Origin: Compostibacter hankyongensis
GTDB taxonomy: Bacteria; Bacteroidota; Bacteroidia; Chitinophagales; Chitinophagaceae
Direction of reading: 5' to 3'
Length of the DNA: 64,000 nucleotides
Assembly (NCBI RefSeq): GCF_039541075.1
Contig: NZ_BAABFN010000004.1
Coordinates: 186,001-250,000, forward strand
The position numbers and the translations under genes were made by a program. Below the pieces are notes generated by a model. It ran no database searches and was not told where the DNA came from. It saw only the letters and a program-made list of their open reading frames with translations. Of this stretch, positions 25,392-33,129 are shown in pieces. Positions within the stretch are counted from its first letter, which is position 1. Each line of letters opens with the position of its first letter.

Positions 25392-25476
25392 GGAAAGGTG
25401 CAGGAGTGGCTGAACTGGCACGCCTGGAAAGCGTGTATACCGCAAGGTATCGAGGGTTCGAATCCCTCCCTTTCCG
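25392..25476 (+). tRNA. tRNA-Ser (GGA)
   Basis: An 85-nt class II tRNA with acceptor GGAAAGG/CCTTTCC and discriminator G, anticodon arm CACGC CTGGAAA GCGTG (anticodon GGA, reads UCC/UCU), a long variable arm TATACCGCAAGGTA, and T arm GAGGG TTCGAAT CCCTC. CCA is not encoded. Confidence 0.95.
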
Positions 25477-25480
25477 CAAC

Positions 25481-25593
25481 CCGATAAGCCCGGCGATAGC
25501 CGGGTTTTTTTATGGGGCGGCGCCTGCTAAAGCAAGCTTTGCAGGCGCCGCCCCATAAAAAAACACCATTCGCGTAGCGAATGGGCTTATCGG
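25481..25593. repeat. Cloverleaf-like inverted-repeat element behind tRNA-Ser
   Basis: The outer arms CCGATAAGCCC (25481-25491) and GGGCTTATCGG (25583-25593) are perfect complements. Inside lie three hairpins. The first is CCCGGC/GCCGGG with loop GATA (25489-25504), which with the following seven T could terminate the tRNA. The second is a 24-bp perfect stem (25504-25527 with 25541-25564) whose loop contains a further AAAGC/GCTTT pair. The third is CCATTCGC/GCGAATGG with loop GTA (25566-25584). No ORF is present. The layout resembles a mobile or REP-like element, but I do not recognise a named family. Confidence 0.7.
25489..25511 (+). terminator. Terminator of tRNA-Ser
   Basis: Stem CCCGGC/GCCGGG with GATA loop followed by seven T. 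It is also the first hairpin of the larger inverted-repeat element. Confidence 0.75.
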
Positions 25594-25606
25594 AGCTGCA
25601 GGCCCT

Positions 25607-25860
25607 CCTCAGGGGATCACCGGAACGAAGTGGAGGTAATCCCCTGAGGATCAGCGAAGCTAATCCCGGGAGGGATCACCGGAACGAAGTGGAGGTGATT
25701 CCTCCCGGGATATCCGCGTAACGGTACGTAGCTAATCCCAAATGAGATCACCGGGACGGTGTGGAAATAATCCCTAAGGGGAGATCATTGGAGAGACGCG
25801 CAGCGGTGTGGAACTAATCCCAACGGGAGAGCCTGGAAGGAAAGCGAAGCTGTTTGCAGC
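25607..25860. repeat. Series of decaying hairpin repeats
   Basis: Two well-formed units share the core GATCACCGGAACGAAGTGGA. Unit A has 11-bp perfect arms CCTCAGGGGAT/ATCCCCTGAGG (25607-25617 and 25639-25649). Unit B has 16-bp arms with one G-T pair (25665-25680 and 25694-25709). Degraded copies of the same core follow near 25747 and 25783. Spacing between units is roughly 60-80 bp. No ORF is present. Confidence 0.65.
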
Positions 25861-25875
25861 TGAGGGCCGGGTTAT

Positions 25876-26667
25876 CTACTGTTCTTTTAATGCATTCACA
25901 AAATCGCCAAATCGCAGGATTTTTTCACTATTTGCCTTGTTGAAAAGCAGGTGTTCAAAATCCCGTTGTTTTACTTTCAACGCTACAGTTTTGAGACGTT
26001 TATTAGTGGCCTCTTTCAACTCCTGCAGATTACGGATGCCGCAGCAGCTTGTCAGAAAATTATAATCGGGCTCTGCCTGCGCCAGTAAAAACATCAGGTC
26101 GTAAAAATCACGCCCTTTAGAGCGGGATAACATAGCAGCTATTTTCATGCTGCACAATATACCATCCGAAGGAACAGGAAACGGGAAAAAAAAGCCGCAA
26201 CCGCTTATATCAGTTATCACGGGTTTATAGGTTATCCCCTGATCCTGACTTTCCACTTTTATCAAGAACCGTTCTTCTTTATGCCCGCTTAATCCCATAT
26301 CAAACAATAGCTCGGGGAAACGGATATTCCGTCTGAAAGCCGTAAGCTTTGCGTTATCATTATCCTTTGTTTCCACCCGCCAGCCAGACCGTTCCAAAAA
26401 ACGGAGAATGTTATCTGTCATCTCCATAAATTCGTCTTTCGAAAAGCTTTTACAATCGAAATCCAGATCTTCGGAAAAACGGTCTATTCCTTTTACCAGG
26501 CGAAGATTGGTGCCGCCGATAAAAACAGTTTTTTGAACATACACCGTAGATGACAGGTAATCCAATATCATCAGCTGCAAATATTCCTTGAGCATGTATT
26601 TGTAAAAAACTGCGTTATCACGTATCTGCAAAGGAAAAAAATTCTTTATTTGCTCTATCTTTATCAT
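25876..26667 (-). CDS. AbiEii/AbiGii-type nucleotidyltransferase toxin
   Basis: This 263-residue protein has the family signature FIGGTNLRLVKGIDRFSEDLDFD, here given as GGTNLRLVKG and FSEDLDFD. The Gly-Gly and Asp-x-Asp residues are those of the DNA polymerase beta-like nucleotidyltransferase active site. The next block, KDNDNAKLTAFRRNIRFPEL, follows in the usual place. AbiEii proteins are toxins of type IV toxin-antitoxin and abortive-infection systems. The gene overlaps the upstream partner by 4 nt. Base composition is visibly more AT-rich than the neighbours, suggesting transfer. Confidence 0.87.
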   Translation of the reverse strand: MIKIEQIKNFFPLQIRDNAVFYKYMLKEYLQLMILDYLSSTVYVQKTVFIGGTNLRLVKGIDRFSEDLDFDCKSFSKDEFMEMTDNILRFLERSGWRVETKDNDNAKLTAFRRNIRFPELLFDMGLSGHKEERFLIKVESQDQGITYKPVITDISGCGFFFPFPVPSDGILCSMKIAAMLSRSKGRDFYDLMFLLAQAEPDYNFLTSCCGIRNLQELKEATNKRLKTVALKVKQRDFEHLLFNKANSEKILRFGDFVNALKEQ

Positions 26668-27281
26668 AGCCCGTAAGTTTTTAAAAATAACTCTAACCGT
26701 AGTTCAAGCGCTTTGCTCTGAAAGGCAGAACTGTAATCTGTCAATAATTCCTTGTTCAGATCATTGTGCAGGTAATCCTCGTCCAAACGTAAGGCTTCTA
26801 TCTCCTGCGCGTTATTGTAAAATGGGTACAAGTACAACAAATCAAGCAGTGCTTTTTCCGGCGTGGCGAACTGTATGGTGCGGTTGTCCGCCATAGGTTT
26901 TAATTCGTATCCGAACATCAGGCGCTCTTTTACATTGTGGTAAGAGTATTCCCCGAAATCGTTGATAAATGAAATTGTCTTTAGTGATGTTACACTGGTA
27001 ACCTGTATCACCGCCTCTGGTATCATCCCGTAAAAAGCCAATGCGGTATGCAGACTTATATACGATGGACGGTATATACGGTTGGCAAAAAAAAGTGCAT
27101 AATCGCTTTTAACCTTGTATTCAGAAAAAGCATAATAGCCTTGCCTTAGCCGGACGAGATAGCCTTTCTTTACCCAGCGTGTGAGGTTGTTTCTGTCAAA
27201 ATCGGGCTGCCATGCGTATATCTGATGAACATTGAAGCATGCCAGATTAAACATTCTATTTTTGAACTTCAGAAAATTCAT
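26664..27281 (-). CDS. AbiEi-like antitoxin / transcriptional regulator
   Basis: This 205-residue protein has an N-terminal winged-helix segment, NLTRWVKKGYLVRLRQGYY, followed by the AbiEi-type C-terminal region with SYISLHTALAFYGMIPE and ATPEKALLDLLYLYPF. AbiEi proteins repress their own operon and neutralise the AbiEii toxin, typically by affecting its activity rather than by binding it. The 4-nt overlap with the downstream nucleotidyltransferase and the antitoxin-first order support the pairing. It is AT-rich compared with the surrounding genes. Confidence 0.85.
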   Translation of the reverse strand: MNFLKFKNRMFNLACFNVHQIYAWQPDFDRNNLTRWVKKGYLVRLRQGYYAFSEYKVKSDYALFFANRIYRPSYISLHTALAFYGMIPEAVIQVTSVTSLKTISFINDFGEYSYHNVKERLMFGYELKPMADNRTIQFATPEKALLDLLYLYPFYNNAQEIEALRLDEDYLHNDLNKELLTDYSSAFQSKALELRLELFLKTYGL

Positions 27282-27361
27282 TTTATTTTGTTTCTGTTTT
27301 TCAGCAAAAATACTGCATTATAGAAACAAATAAGAGAATTTTGCCGCTTTTATGTCCAATA

Positions 27362-27781
27362 TTACAACGTCCCCTCTTCTTCCGGGTGAGCCGGCTTGTA
27401 CCCAAGATAATAGTACGCCAGGATAAGAATACCCAGTGTAAAAGGGATAAGCGCCAGGTATTTGTAGGTGATGCCGCCGGTAATTACCGTTTCATCGAAA
27501 TGCAGGAACTCGCTGATCATCCAGTAAGAGTTGGCAATGATCCAGAAGGCGATGGCAACGTTATGACACAGTTCCGAAACGAGCTGCCGCGTGCGGTAAG
27601 CGATAACGATCGCAATGATGAGGGTGGGAAAGATCATGGCTACGCCGAGCGGCTTCCATATGAGGCACCAGCTGATGTCTTTGAGAAGCCAGAAGACAAT
27701 ATGCAGGTTCTCCATTTTCCTGTATTTTAACGGGATGCGATATACAGGAGTCGCTGAGGGGATGACTTCGGGTTCGGCCAT
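27362..27781 (-). CDS. Small four-helix membrane protein of unknown function
   Basis: This 139-residue protein has a short N-terminal soluble part (MAEPEVIPSATPVYRIPLKY) and about three to four hydrophobic segments: IVFWLLKDISWCLIWKP, GVAMIFPTLIIAIVIAY, NVAIAFWIIANSYWMI and LALIPFTLGILILAYYYLG. No family is recognised. It lies 55 bp behind the second pirin gene on the same strand and may belong to that operon. Confidence 0.7.
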   Translation of the reverse strand: MAEPEVIPSATPVYRIPLKYRKMENLHIVFWLLKDISWCLIWKPLGVAMIFPTLIIAIVIAYRTRQLVSELCHNVAIAFWIIANSYWMISEFLHFDETVITGGITYKYLALIPFTLGILILAYYYLGYKPAHPEEEGTL

Positions 27782-27836
27782 ATAAAATATAAATTGTGGG
27801 CCGCAAGTTATAAAAAATGCAGATGGCTGCTTTGCT

Positions 27837-28691
27837 TTAAAACTCCAGCGTCCCGAAGACGCCGTCCCTATAGTCGGCCATGGCCTGCGCTATCTCTTCG
27901 GAAGTATTCATCACAAAGTTGTCTTTGGCCGCCACGGGCTCGTCGATGGGCTCGCCCGAAAGGAACAATATCCGGCTGTCTTCTTCCGCAGAAACCAGTA
28001 TCTCCTCATGTTCTTTTTCAAAGACAACGAGGTGATGTTCGGCGATCGGCTCCTGGTTGGCGGTGATGTTGCCACTGGCTACATACAGCAGGGTCCAGTA
28101 GCCGGGTGTGGCGGTAAGCTGTACGCGTTTTTCCTTTTTTAGTTCGCCGATGATGGAAATAACGGGGGTATAGCTCTGTAAAGGACCGGTTTTCCCCTCG
28201 TATTCCCCGCTGGCCAGCCGCAGGGTTACCCCTTCCTGTTCCAGCACCCGGGGTAATTGTTCCCGGGTGGCCGACTGGTACGTCGGGTCATCCCATTTAT
28301 GGGCTTTGGGAACATTGACCCACAGCTGTATCAGCTCCTGCGTGCCGCCCTGATCCAGCAGATGCTGCGTTGGGCCTTCGCTGTGCAGCAATCCTTTTCC
28401 GGCAAACATCCACTGCACGTCCCCGGCTTTGATGGTTTCATCATGTCCCGCATTGTCCTTGTGGTAACCTTCGCCCTGCAGCTGAAAAGTCACCGGGGCA
28501 AAGCCCCTGTGCGGATGCGGATGGATCCTCAGGGCCGTTCCCGGTTGGATATGCTCCGGCAGCAGGTGGTGCAGTACAATAAACGGATTGGCGAACCGGA
28601 AGTCCCGGTGCGGAAGCGGCTGCAATACTATTTCCTCTTCTGTGATATGCTTTTCCTTTCCTGCCAGGACATGGCTGATTAATTTTTTCAT
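27837..28691 (-). CDS. Pirin family protein (second of a pair)
   Basis: This 284-residue double cupin has the pirin metal-binding signature in PHPHRGFAPVTFQL (HPHRG) and the downstream VQWMFAGKGLLHSE with conserved His and Glu. The C-terminal pirin_C domain includes HHLVVFEKEHEEI. Bacterial pirins are iron-binding proteins, some with quercetinase activity and some with regulatory roles; which applies here is unknown. It is a distant paralogue of 28811-29680 and probably in the same operon after a 119-bp gap. Confidence 0.9.
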   Translation of the reverse strand: MKKLISHVLAGKEKHITEEEIVLQPLPHRDFRFANPFIVLHHLLPEHIQPGTALRIHPHPHRGFAPVTFQLQGEGYHKDNAGHDETIKAGDVQWMFAGKGLLHSEGPTQHLLDQGGTQELIQLWVNVPKAHKWDDPTYQSATREQLPRVLEQEGVTLRLASGEYEGKTGPLQSYTPVISIIGELKKEKRVQLTATPGYWTLLYVASGNITANQEPIAEHHLVVFEKEHEEILVSAEEDSRILFLSGEPIDEPVAAKDNFVMNTSEEIAQAMADYRDGVFGTLEF

Positions 28692-28810
28692 CCGTTAATT
28701 TTTTATCTTTTTAATGTTCCCCCGACTGCCGTGCACCGCGTGACGCGACGTTGTTGCAACGCGGCTCACGGTGAGGGGGATCAGGACGCCCGGTTTCATG
28801 ACGGTCTTGC

Positions 28811-29680
28811 TTATTCCAGCACACCGAATTTGCCGGCCTGGAAGTCTTTTATCGCCCCGATTATTTCTTCCTGTGTGTTCATCACAAACGGACCATAGCT
28901 GGCAATGGGCTCGTTGATCGGCTCGCCGCTCATCAGGAGCACCGTCGACTTATCGGTCGCTTTGAGCCCGATCTCTTCCCCTTCGTTTTTGAACAATACA
29001 AAGCTATGCTCTTTGGCCGTTTCGCCGTTTACTTCGATGTTCCCGTTCACGACCAGTAAAGCGGTGTTATGATCCGCAGGTACAGAGAAGGTGGTCTCGC
29101 CGCCTTTTTCCAGCCTGAAGTCAAACAGGTTCACCGGCGAATAGGTCCTGGCAGGGCCTTCAGTATCCTGAAACTTTCCGGCGATTACATTCACCTGTCC
29201 GGAATTTCCGGGCAGTACGGCCTTGCCCATCCGGTCGGCGGTAATAGGCTGGTAATGGGCAGGGGAGGACTTGTCCTTCGCCGGCAGGTTTACCCAAAGC
29301 TGTACCACCTCAAAAGGACCTCCTCGCTTCGAGAACTCTTTTTCATGATATTCCTTGTGCAGTATGCCGGCGCCCGCGGTCATCCACTGCACATCGCCGG
29401 GATGGATCACGCCACTGTTGCCGGTACTGTCGTGGTGCGCCACGCTGCCCTGGTAAACGATGGTCACCGTTTCGAATCCTTTGTGCGGATGCACGTCCAC
29501 GCCCCTTACATGATCGGAAGGCCCGAAATCGAAGGCTGCATTAAAATCCAGCATCAGGAAAGGGCTGATCCTCCGCTGGGTGATGCCTGCGCCGGGTATC
29601 ATGTTATACACCCGGAACCCGTCTCCTACCATACCCGGACTGGCCGGACGCGGGAAAATTTTTTCGATTGTCTTTTTCAT
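28811..29680 (-). CDS. Pirin family protein (first of a pair)
   Basis: This 289-residue double cupin has DVHPHKGFETVTIVYQG, an HPHKG variant of the pirin metal-site motif, followed by VQWMTAGAGILHKEYHE. The C-terminal cupin includes EHSFVLFKNEGEEI and ends near LLMSGEPINEPI. It is preceded by a good promoter (29793-29762) and a direct repeat, suggesting it is the first gene of a small regulated operon with the second pirin and the membrane protein. Confidence 0.91.
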   Translation of the reverse strand: MKKTIEKIFPRPASPGMVGDGFRVYNMIPGAGITQRRISPFLMLDFNAAFDFGPSDHVRGVDVHPHKGFETVTIVYQGSVAHHDSTGNSGVIHPGDVQWMTAGAGILHKEYHEKEFSKRGGPFEVVQLWVNLPAKDKSSPAHYQPITADRMGKAVLPGNSGQVNVIAGKFQDTEGPARTYSPVNLFDFRLEKGGETTFSVPADHNTALLVVNGNIEVNGETAKEHSFVLFKNEGEEIGLKATDKSTVLLMSGEPINEPIASYGPFVMNTQEEIIGAIKDFQAGKFGVLE

Positions 29681-29761
29681 GATGATGACTCCTTTTTAGT
29701 TTTTAGTGCGCTTGCTGTCCGCTTCAGCGGTTGTACTTATTGCTGTTTCTTTTTTACTATG

Positions 29762-29793
29762 CAAAAATACTACGCATCGGCGCCGCCGGCCAA
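29762..29793 (-). promoter_or_regulatory. Promoter of the pirin operon
   Basis: On the minus strand TTG (29793-29791) is followed after 21 bp by TATTTTTG (29769-29762), about 82 bp upstream of the first pirin start. Confidence 0.6.
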
Positions 29794-29797
29794 TAAG

Positions 29798-29830
29798 ATA
29801 GATTAAGGAGAATACTTAATATAGATTAAG
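29798..29830. promoter_or_regulatory. Direct repeat upstream of the pirin promoter
   Basis: ATAGATTAAG occurs at 29798-29807 and exactly again at 29821-29830, a 23-bp period. It lies immediately upstream of the minus-33 element, where an activator such as an AraC-type protein would bind. No regulator gene is adjacent. Confidence 0.45.
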
Positions 29831-30051
29831 AAAAGCGCGCTCATCTCAGCGGAAGGTAAAGTTGCCGGTTCTCTGGATTTTCCCAATGCGCCATCGGGTA
29901 TTGTCGGGCCGGATACTGCTTTAACGGTCCTGCTGCTGCAAAAAGCGTTGTTTTCTTTGCAGGGAAAAGGACGATCCGGTTGTTATAGCATGCGCTTCCC
30001 CTGCCGACTTCTTTCCCGATATTTTCGCAACCTATATGTCGCGAATAAACG
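29831..30051. other. Gene-free stretch before the sugar isomerase gene
   Basis: No convincing ORF was found; a minus-strand frame here has no family features. A TATTTTTG at 30052-30059 may be the minus-7 element for the gene at 30088, but a good TTG at the right distance is missing. Confidence 0.4.
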
Positions 30052-30087
30052 TATTTTTGAAACACGCTTTAAAAACCACCGGTAGCT

Positions 30088-31041
30088 ATGACCGATTTTG
30101 TATTCAACCGCAGACAGGCACTGAAAACCCTGGGTATCGGCGCCGGCGCTGCCTTTTTAAGACAACCCTTCAGCATGCAGCATCTTTCCGGACAAACTAC
30201 CGATTCGACCTTTATCTATTCGCTGAACATGAGTACCATCCGGGGGCAGCGGCTGGGGTTTATCAAAGAGCTGGAGACCGCTTCGAAGGCCGGTTTCCGC
30301 TCGGTGGAAATCTGGATCGATACCTTCCGCGAGTATCTGGATAAGGGCGGCTCCACGGCAACGGCAAAAAAGATAATCGGCGACCTGGGTCTGGAGATCG
30401 AGAATGCCATCGGGTTTGCGAAATGGATCGTGGACGACGAAGCCACGCGAAAGGCCGGGCTTCAGCAGCTGCAGCGCGAGATGGAGCTGCTGGCGGAAAT
30501 CGGATGCAAGCGCATTGCGGCTCCTCCTATGGGCGCCAACGGCAAAGATGCTTCGCTGATCGACCTGGATGTCATTACCGAAAGATATCTTACCATTCTG
30601 GAAATGGGCAGGAAAACGGGGGTGATGCCGATGGTGGAAATGTGGGGCTCTTCCGTGAACCTGAAAAAGATCAGCCAGGTGCTGTATGTGGCCATCGAAA
30701 GCGGGCAGCCCGATGCCCGTGTGCTGCTGGATTCCTTCCATATCTTCAAAGGAGGCTCCAGCTTTGACAGCGTGCGTTTTGTAGGCAGCGCCGCCATCGA
30801 CGTTTTTCACATCAATGATTATCCTGCCGGTATTTCTCCCGCAAAAATATCCGAGCCGGACCGTGTCTATCCGGGTGATGGTATTGCGCCGCTGCGCCCC
30901 CTGCTGCAGATCCTCAAAAATCCCGGTAAGCCGGTCGTCCTTTCACTGGAGGTTTTTAACGAAAGCTATTACCGCCAGGATGCGCTGCAGGTGGCCCGCA
31001 CCGGACTGGCCAAGATGAAGGCCGTCACCCGCGGCATATAG
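30088..31041 (+). CDS. Sugar phosphate isomerase/epimerase-like TIM barrel, secreted
   Basis: This 317-residue protein has an N-terminal twin-arginine-type signal, FNRRQALKTLGIGAGAAFL. The AP_endonuc_2 TIM barrel follows, with metal-ligand segments such as MPMVEMWGS, VLLDSFHIFKGG and VFHINDYP, and a late Glu in VLSLEVFNESYY. Proteins of this family isomerise or epimerise sugars or inositol derivatives, and exported versions are very common in Bacteroidota. The substrate is unknown. It is transcribed alone and convergent with the asparaginase gene. Confidence 0.87.
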   Translation: MTDFVFNRRQALKTLGIGAGAAFLRQPFSMQHLSGQTTDSTFIYSLNMSTIRGQRLGFIKELETASKAGFRSVEIWIDTFREYLDKGGSTATAKKIIGDLGLEIENAIGFAKWIVDDEATRKAGLQQLQREMELLAEIGCKRIAAPPMGANGKDASLIDLDVITERYLTILEMGRKTGVMPMVEMWGSSVNLKKISQVLYVAIESGQPDARVLLDSFHIFKGGSSFDSVRFVGSAAIDVFHINDYPAGISPAKISEPDRVYPGDGIAPLRPLLQILKNPGKPVVLSLEVFNESYYRQDALQVARTGLAKMKAVTRGI

Positions 31042-31072
31042 GTGTAAACGTTCGTTCCCGGACGCGGCTGGC

Positions 31073-32173
31073 TTACCAGGTATGTGACCCGTTACCGTCC
31101 GGCGTAAGCTCACCGCGCAGGGATGTCTGCAGCAGGCGTTTTATCTCCTGCCTATCCTGATGTTGGCCCAGGAGATACATCATTTTGGTGACGGCTGCTT
31201 CGAATGTCATGTCAAAGCCGCAGAGGATACCGATTTCCTGAAGGTGCTTGCTGGTTTCATAACGGCCGAATTCTACCGAGCCGCCGTCGCATTGGGTGAT
31301 GTTCAGGATGAGGATGCCACGGTCGACGGCCGCTTTCAGGCTGCGGATAAACCAGGCGGCGGTACTGGCATTGCCGCTGCCGAATGTTTCGAGGATAACG
31401 CCGCGCAGACCGGGCGTATCCAGGATGGCCTGTACGACTCCAGGGGTGATACCGGGAAAAATCTTGAGCACTGCAATGTGCGTATCCAGCTTTTTATGCA
31501 CGGTAAGCGGAGCCGACGGTATGGGCAGCACGTACTGCTCCCGGTATTTTATGGCCACTCCGGCTTCCGCAAGCGCGGGGTAGTTCATGCTGTAGAACGC
31601 TTCGAATTTCTCGGCATTGTATTTTTTGGAACGGTTGCCGCGGAAAAGCATAAAATCGAAATAAATAACCACTTCCGGGACCATGGCTTCTCCCTGCTCG
31701 TTCCGGGCGGCCGCGATCTCCAGCGCGGTAATGATGTTCTCCCGGGCATCCGTACGGATTTCGCCGATGGGAAGCTGTGAGCCGGTAAGCACGACGGGTT
31801 TGGACAGGTTCTCCAGCATAAAGCTGAGCGCGGAGGCGGTAAACGACATGGTATCCGATCCGTGCAGGATCACGAAGCCGTCGTAATAGTCGTAGTTGCG
31901 TTCGATGATGCCTGCGATCTCCACCCATATTTCCGGCTGCATGTCCGAAGAGTCGATCGGCGGTTTGAAATGATGGACAAAAAAATGATACCCCAGACGG
32001 TACATTTCGGGGATGCTGTTCTTGATCTCGGAAAAGGCCAGGGGGCGGAGCGTCTGTTTTTTCTGATCGAAGATCATCCCGATGGTGCCGCCGGTATAAA
32101 TGATCAGTATCTTGGTGCTGGGTGCAGCCGGCATATCAGTTACTTCAGCAAGGGTAGCGGTAAGTGGATCCAA
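31073..32173 (-). CDS. Type I L-asparaginase
   Basis: The protein is 366 residues from the first ATG. It has the two asparaginase motifs: YTGGTIGMIFD with nucleophile T30, and ILHGSDTMSFTASALSFML with the second Thr-Asp pair. GSQLPIGEIRTDARENI follows in the usual place. There is no signal peptide, so it should be cytoplasmic and hydrolyse Asn to Asp and ammonia. Met14 (32134) is a reasonable alternative start because the motif needs only about ten preceding residues. It has no operon partners. Confidence 0.93.
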   Translation of the reverse strand: MDPLTATLAEVTDMPAAPSTKILIIYTGGTIGMIFDQKKQTLRPLAFSEIKNSIPEMYRLGYHFFVHHFKPPIDSSDMQPEIWVEIAGIIERNYDYYDGFVILHGSDTMSFTASALSFMLENLSKPVVLTGSQLPIGEIRTDARENIITALEIAAARNEQGEAMVPEVVIYFDFMLFRGNRSKKYNAEKFEAFYSMNYPALAEAGVAIKYREQYVLPIPSAPLTVHKKLDTHIAVLKIFPGITPGVVQAILDTPGLRGVILETFGSGNASTAAWFIRSLKAAVDRGILILNITQCDGGSVEFGRYETSKHLQEIGILCGFDMTFEAAVTKMMYLLGQHQDRQEIKRLLQTSLRGELTPDGNGSHTW

Positions 32174-32331
32174 GGACGTATATTTCCGCGAAATTCCGCA
32201 TTATCCGGGAGACCGATAGCGCCGGTCCCTGCAGGATTCTTTATCAAAACAGGCGATAGGTTTGAAAAATGACGGCGGGCGGTCTTCATCTTTTGATAAT
32301 TTGGCGCGGAAGCGTTTTTCTGTTTGTTTTT

Positions 32332-33105
32332 TCAAAAATCGTAACCAAAAAGCCGGAGGGCCTGTGCGGTCGTGCTCCCGGCTACTTCCTCGAGAGTGGT
32401 GCCCTTCAGCGCTGCGATCTTTCCGGCGATCAGCGTAAGGTAGCTGCTTTCGTTCCGTTTGCCCCGGTAGGGAACGGGCGCCAGGTAAGGCGCATCGGTT
32501 TCCAGCACCAGGTGCCGCAGATCGAGCTGCTGCACCACCTTGTCCAGCCCTGCGTTTTTGAAGGTGACCACCCCGCCGATACCCAGCAGGAAGCCCAGGT
32601 CGGTGATCTGCTGCGCTTCTTCAGCGGTGCCGGAGAAGCAGTGGAAGATACCCCGCAGCTTTCCGTTTTGTTTTTCTTTCAACACCGCAATGCAGTCGGC
32701 GGTGGCGTTGCGGCTGTGGATCACAATGGGCAGGTCATACTCCAGCGCCCAGTCGGCCTGCCGGCGGAAAGCAAGAAGCTGCTGCTCCTTCCAGGTGATA
32801 TCCCAGTGATAGTCCAGCCCGATCTCTCCAACAGCGGCAAACTTCCTGCGCTGCAGCCAGGAGTGAACGGTGTCCAGGGCTTTGTCCACCTCCCCGTCCA
32901 CCGAGCAGGGGTGCAGTCCCATCATGGCATGACAAAGATCCGGGCAGGCAATCTCCAGCGCCAGCATGCCGGCGATGCTTCCCCCGTCGATATTGGGGAG
33001 AAATATCTTTTGCACGCCGTTATCCCGGGCGCGTTGCAGCACGGCTTCCCGGTCTGCCGAAAAAGTTTCCAGGTAAAGATGGGCGTGTGTGTCGATCAGT
33101 TGCAT
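32332..33105 (-). CDS. TatD family metal-dependent hydrolase
   Basis: This 257-residue TIM-barrel metallo-hydrolase begins MQLIDTHAHLYLETF (metal ligands HxH). It has GEIGLDYHWD, IVIHSRNA, FHCFSGTAEEA and LETDAPYLAP, which are all TatD signature blocks. TatD proteins are magnesium-dependent deoxyribonucleases thought to act in DNA repair or DNA degradation. It shares the strand with the deacetylase upstream, 24 bp away. Confidence 0.94.
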   Translation of the reverse strand: MQLIDTHAHLYLETFSADREAVLQRARDNGVQKIFLPNIDGGSIAGMLALEIACPDLCHAMMGLHPCSVDGEVDKALDTVHSWLQRRKFAAVGEIGLDYHWDITWKEQQLLAFRRQADWALEYDLPIVIHSRNATADCIAVLKEKQNGKLRGIFHCFSGTAEEAQQITDLGFLLGIGGVVTFKNAGLDKVVQQLDLRHLVLETDAPYLAPVPYRGKRNESSYLTLIAGKIAALKGTTLEEVAGSTTAQALRLFGYDF

Positions 33106-33129
33106 AGGGCAAGTATACGGAGAATCCGG

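Noticed and set aside
25481..25860. Possible CRISPR array behind tRNA-Ser
   Set aside because: The repeats are imperfect hairpins that decay, with no regular spacers and no cas genes nearby.
29841..30065. Minus-strand frame of 74 codons upstream of the sugar isomerase
   Set aside because: No family features, no promoter and unusual composition; probably chance.
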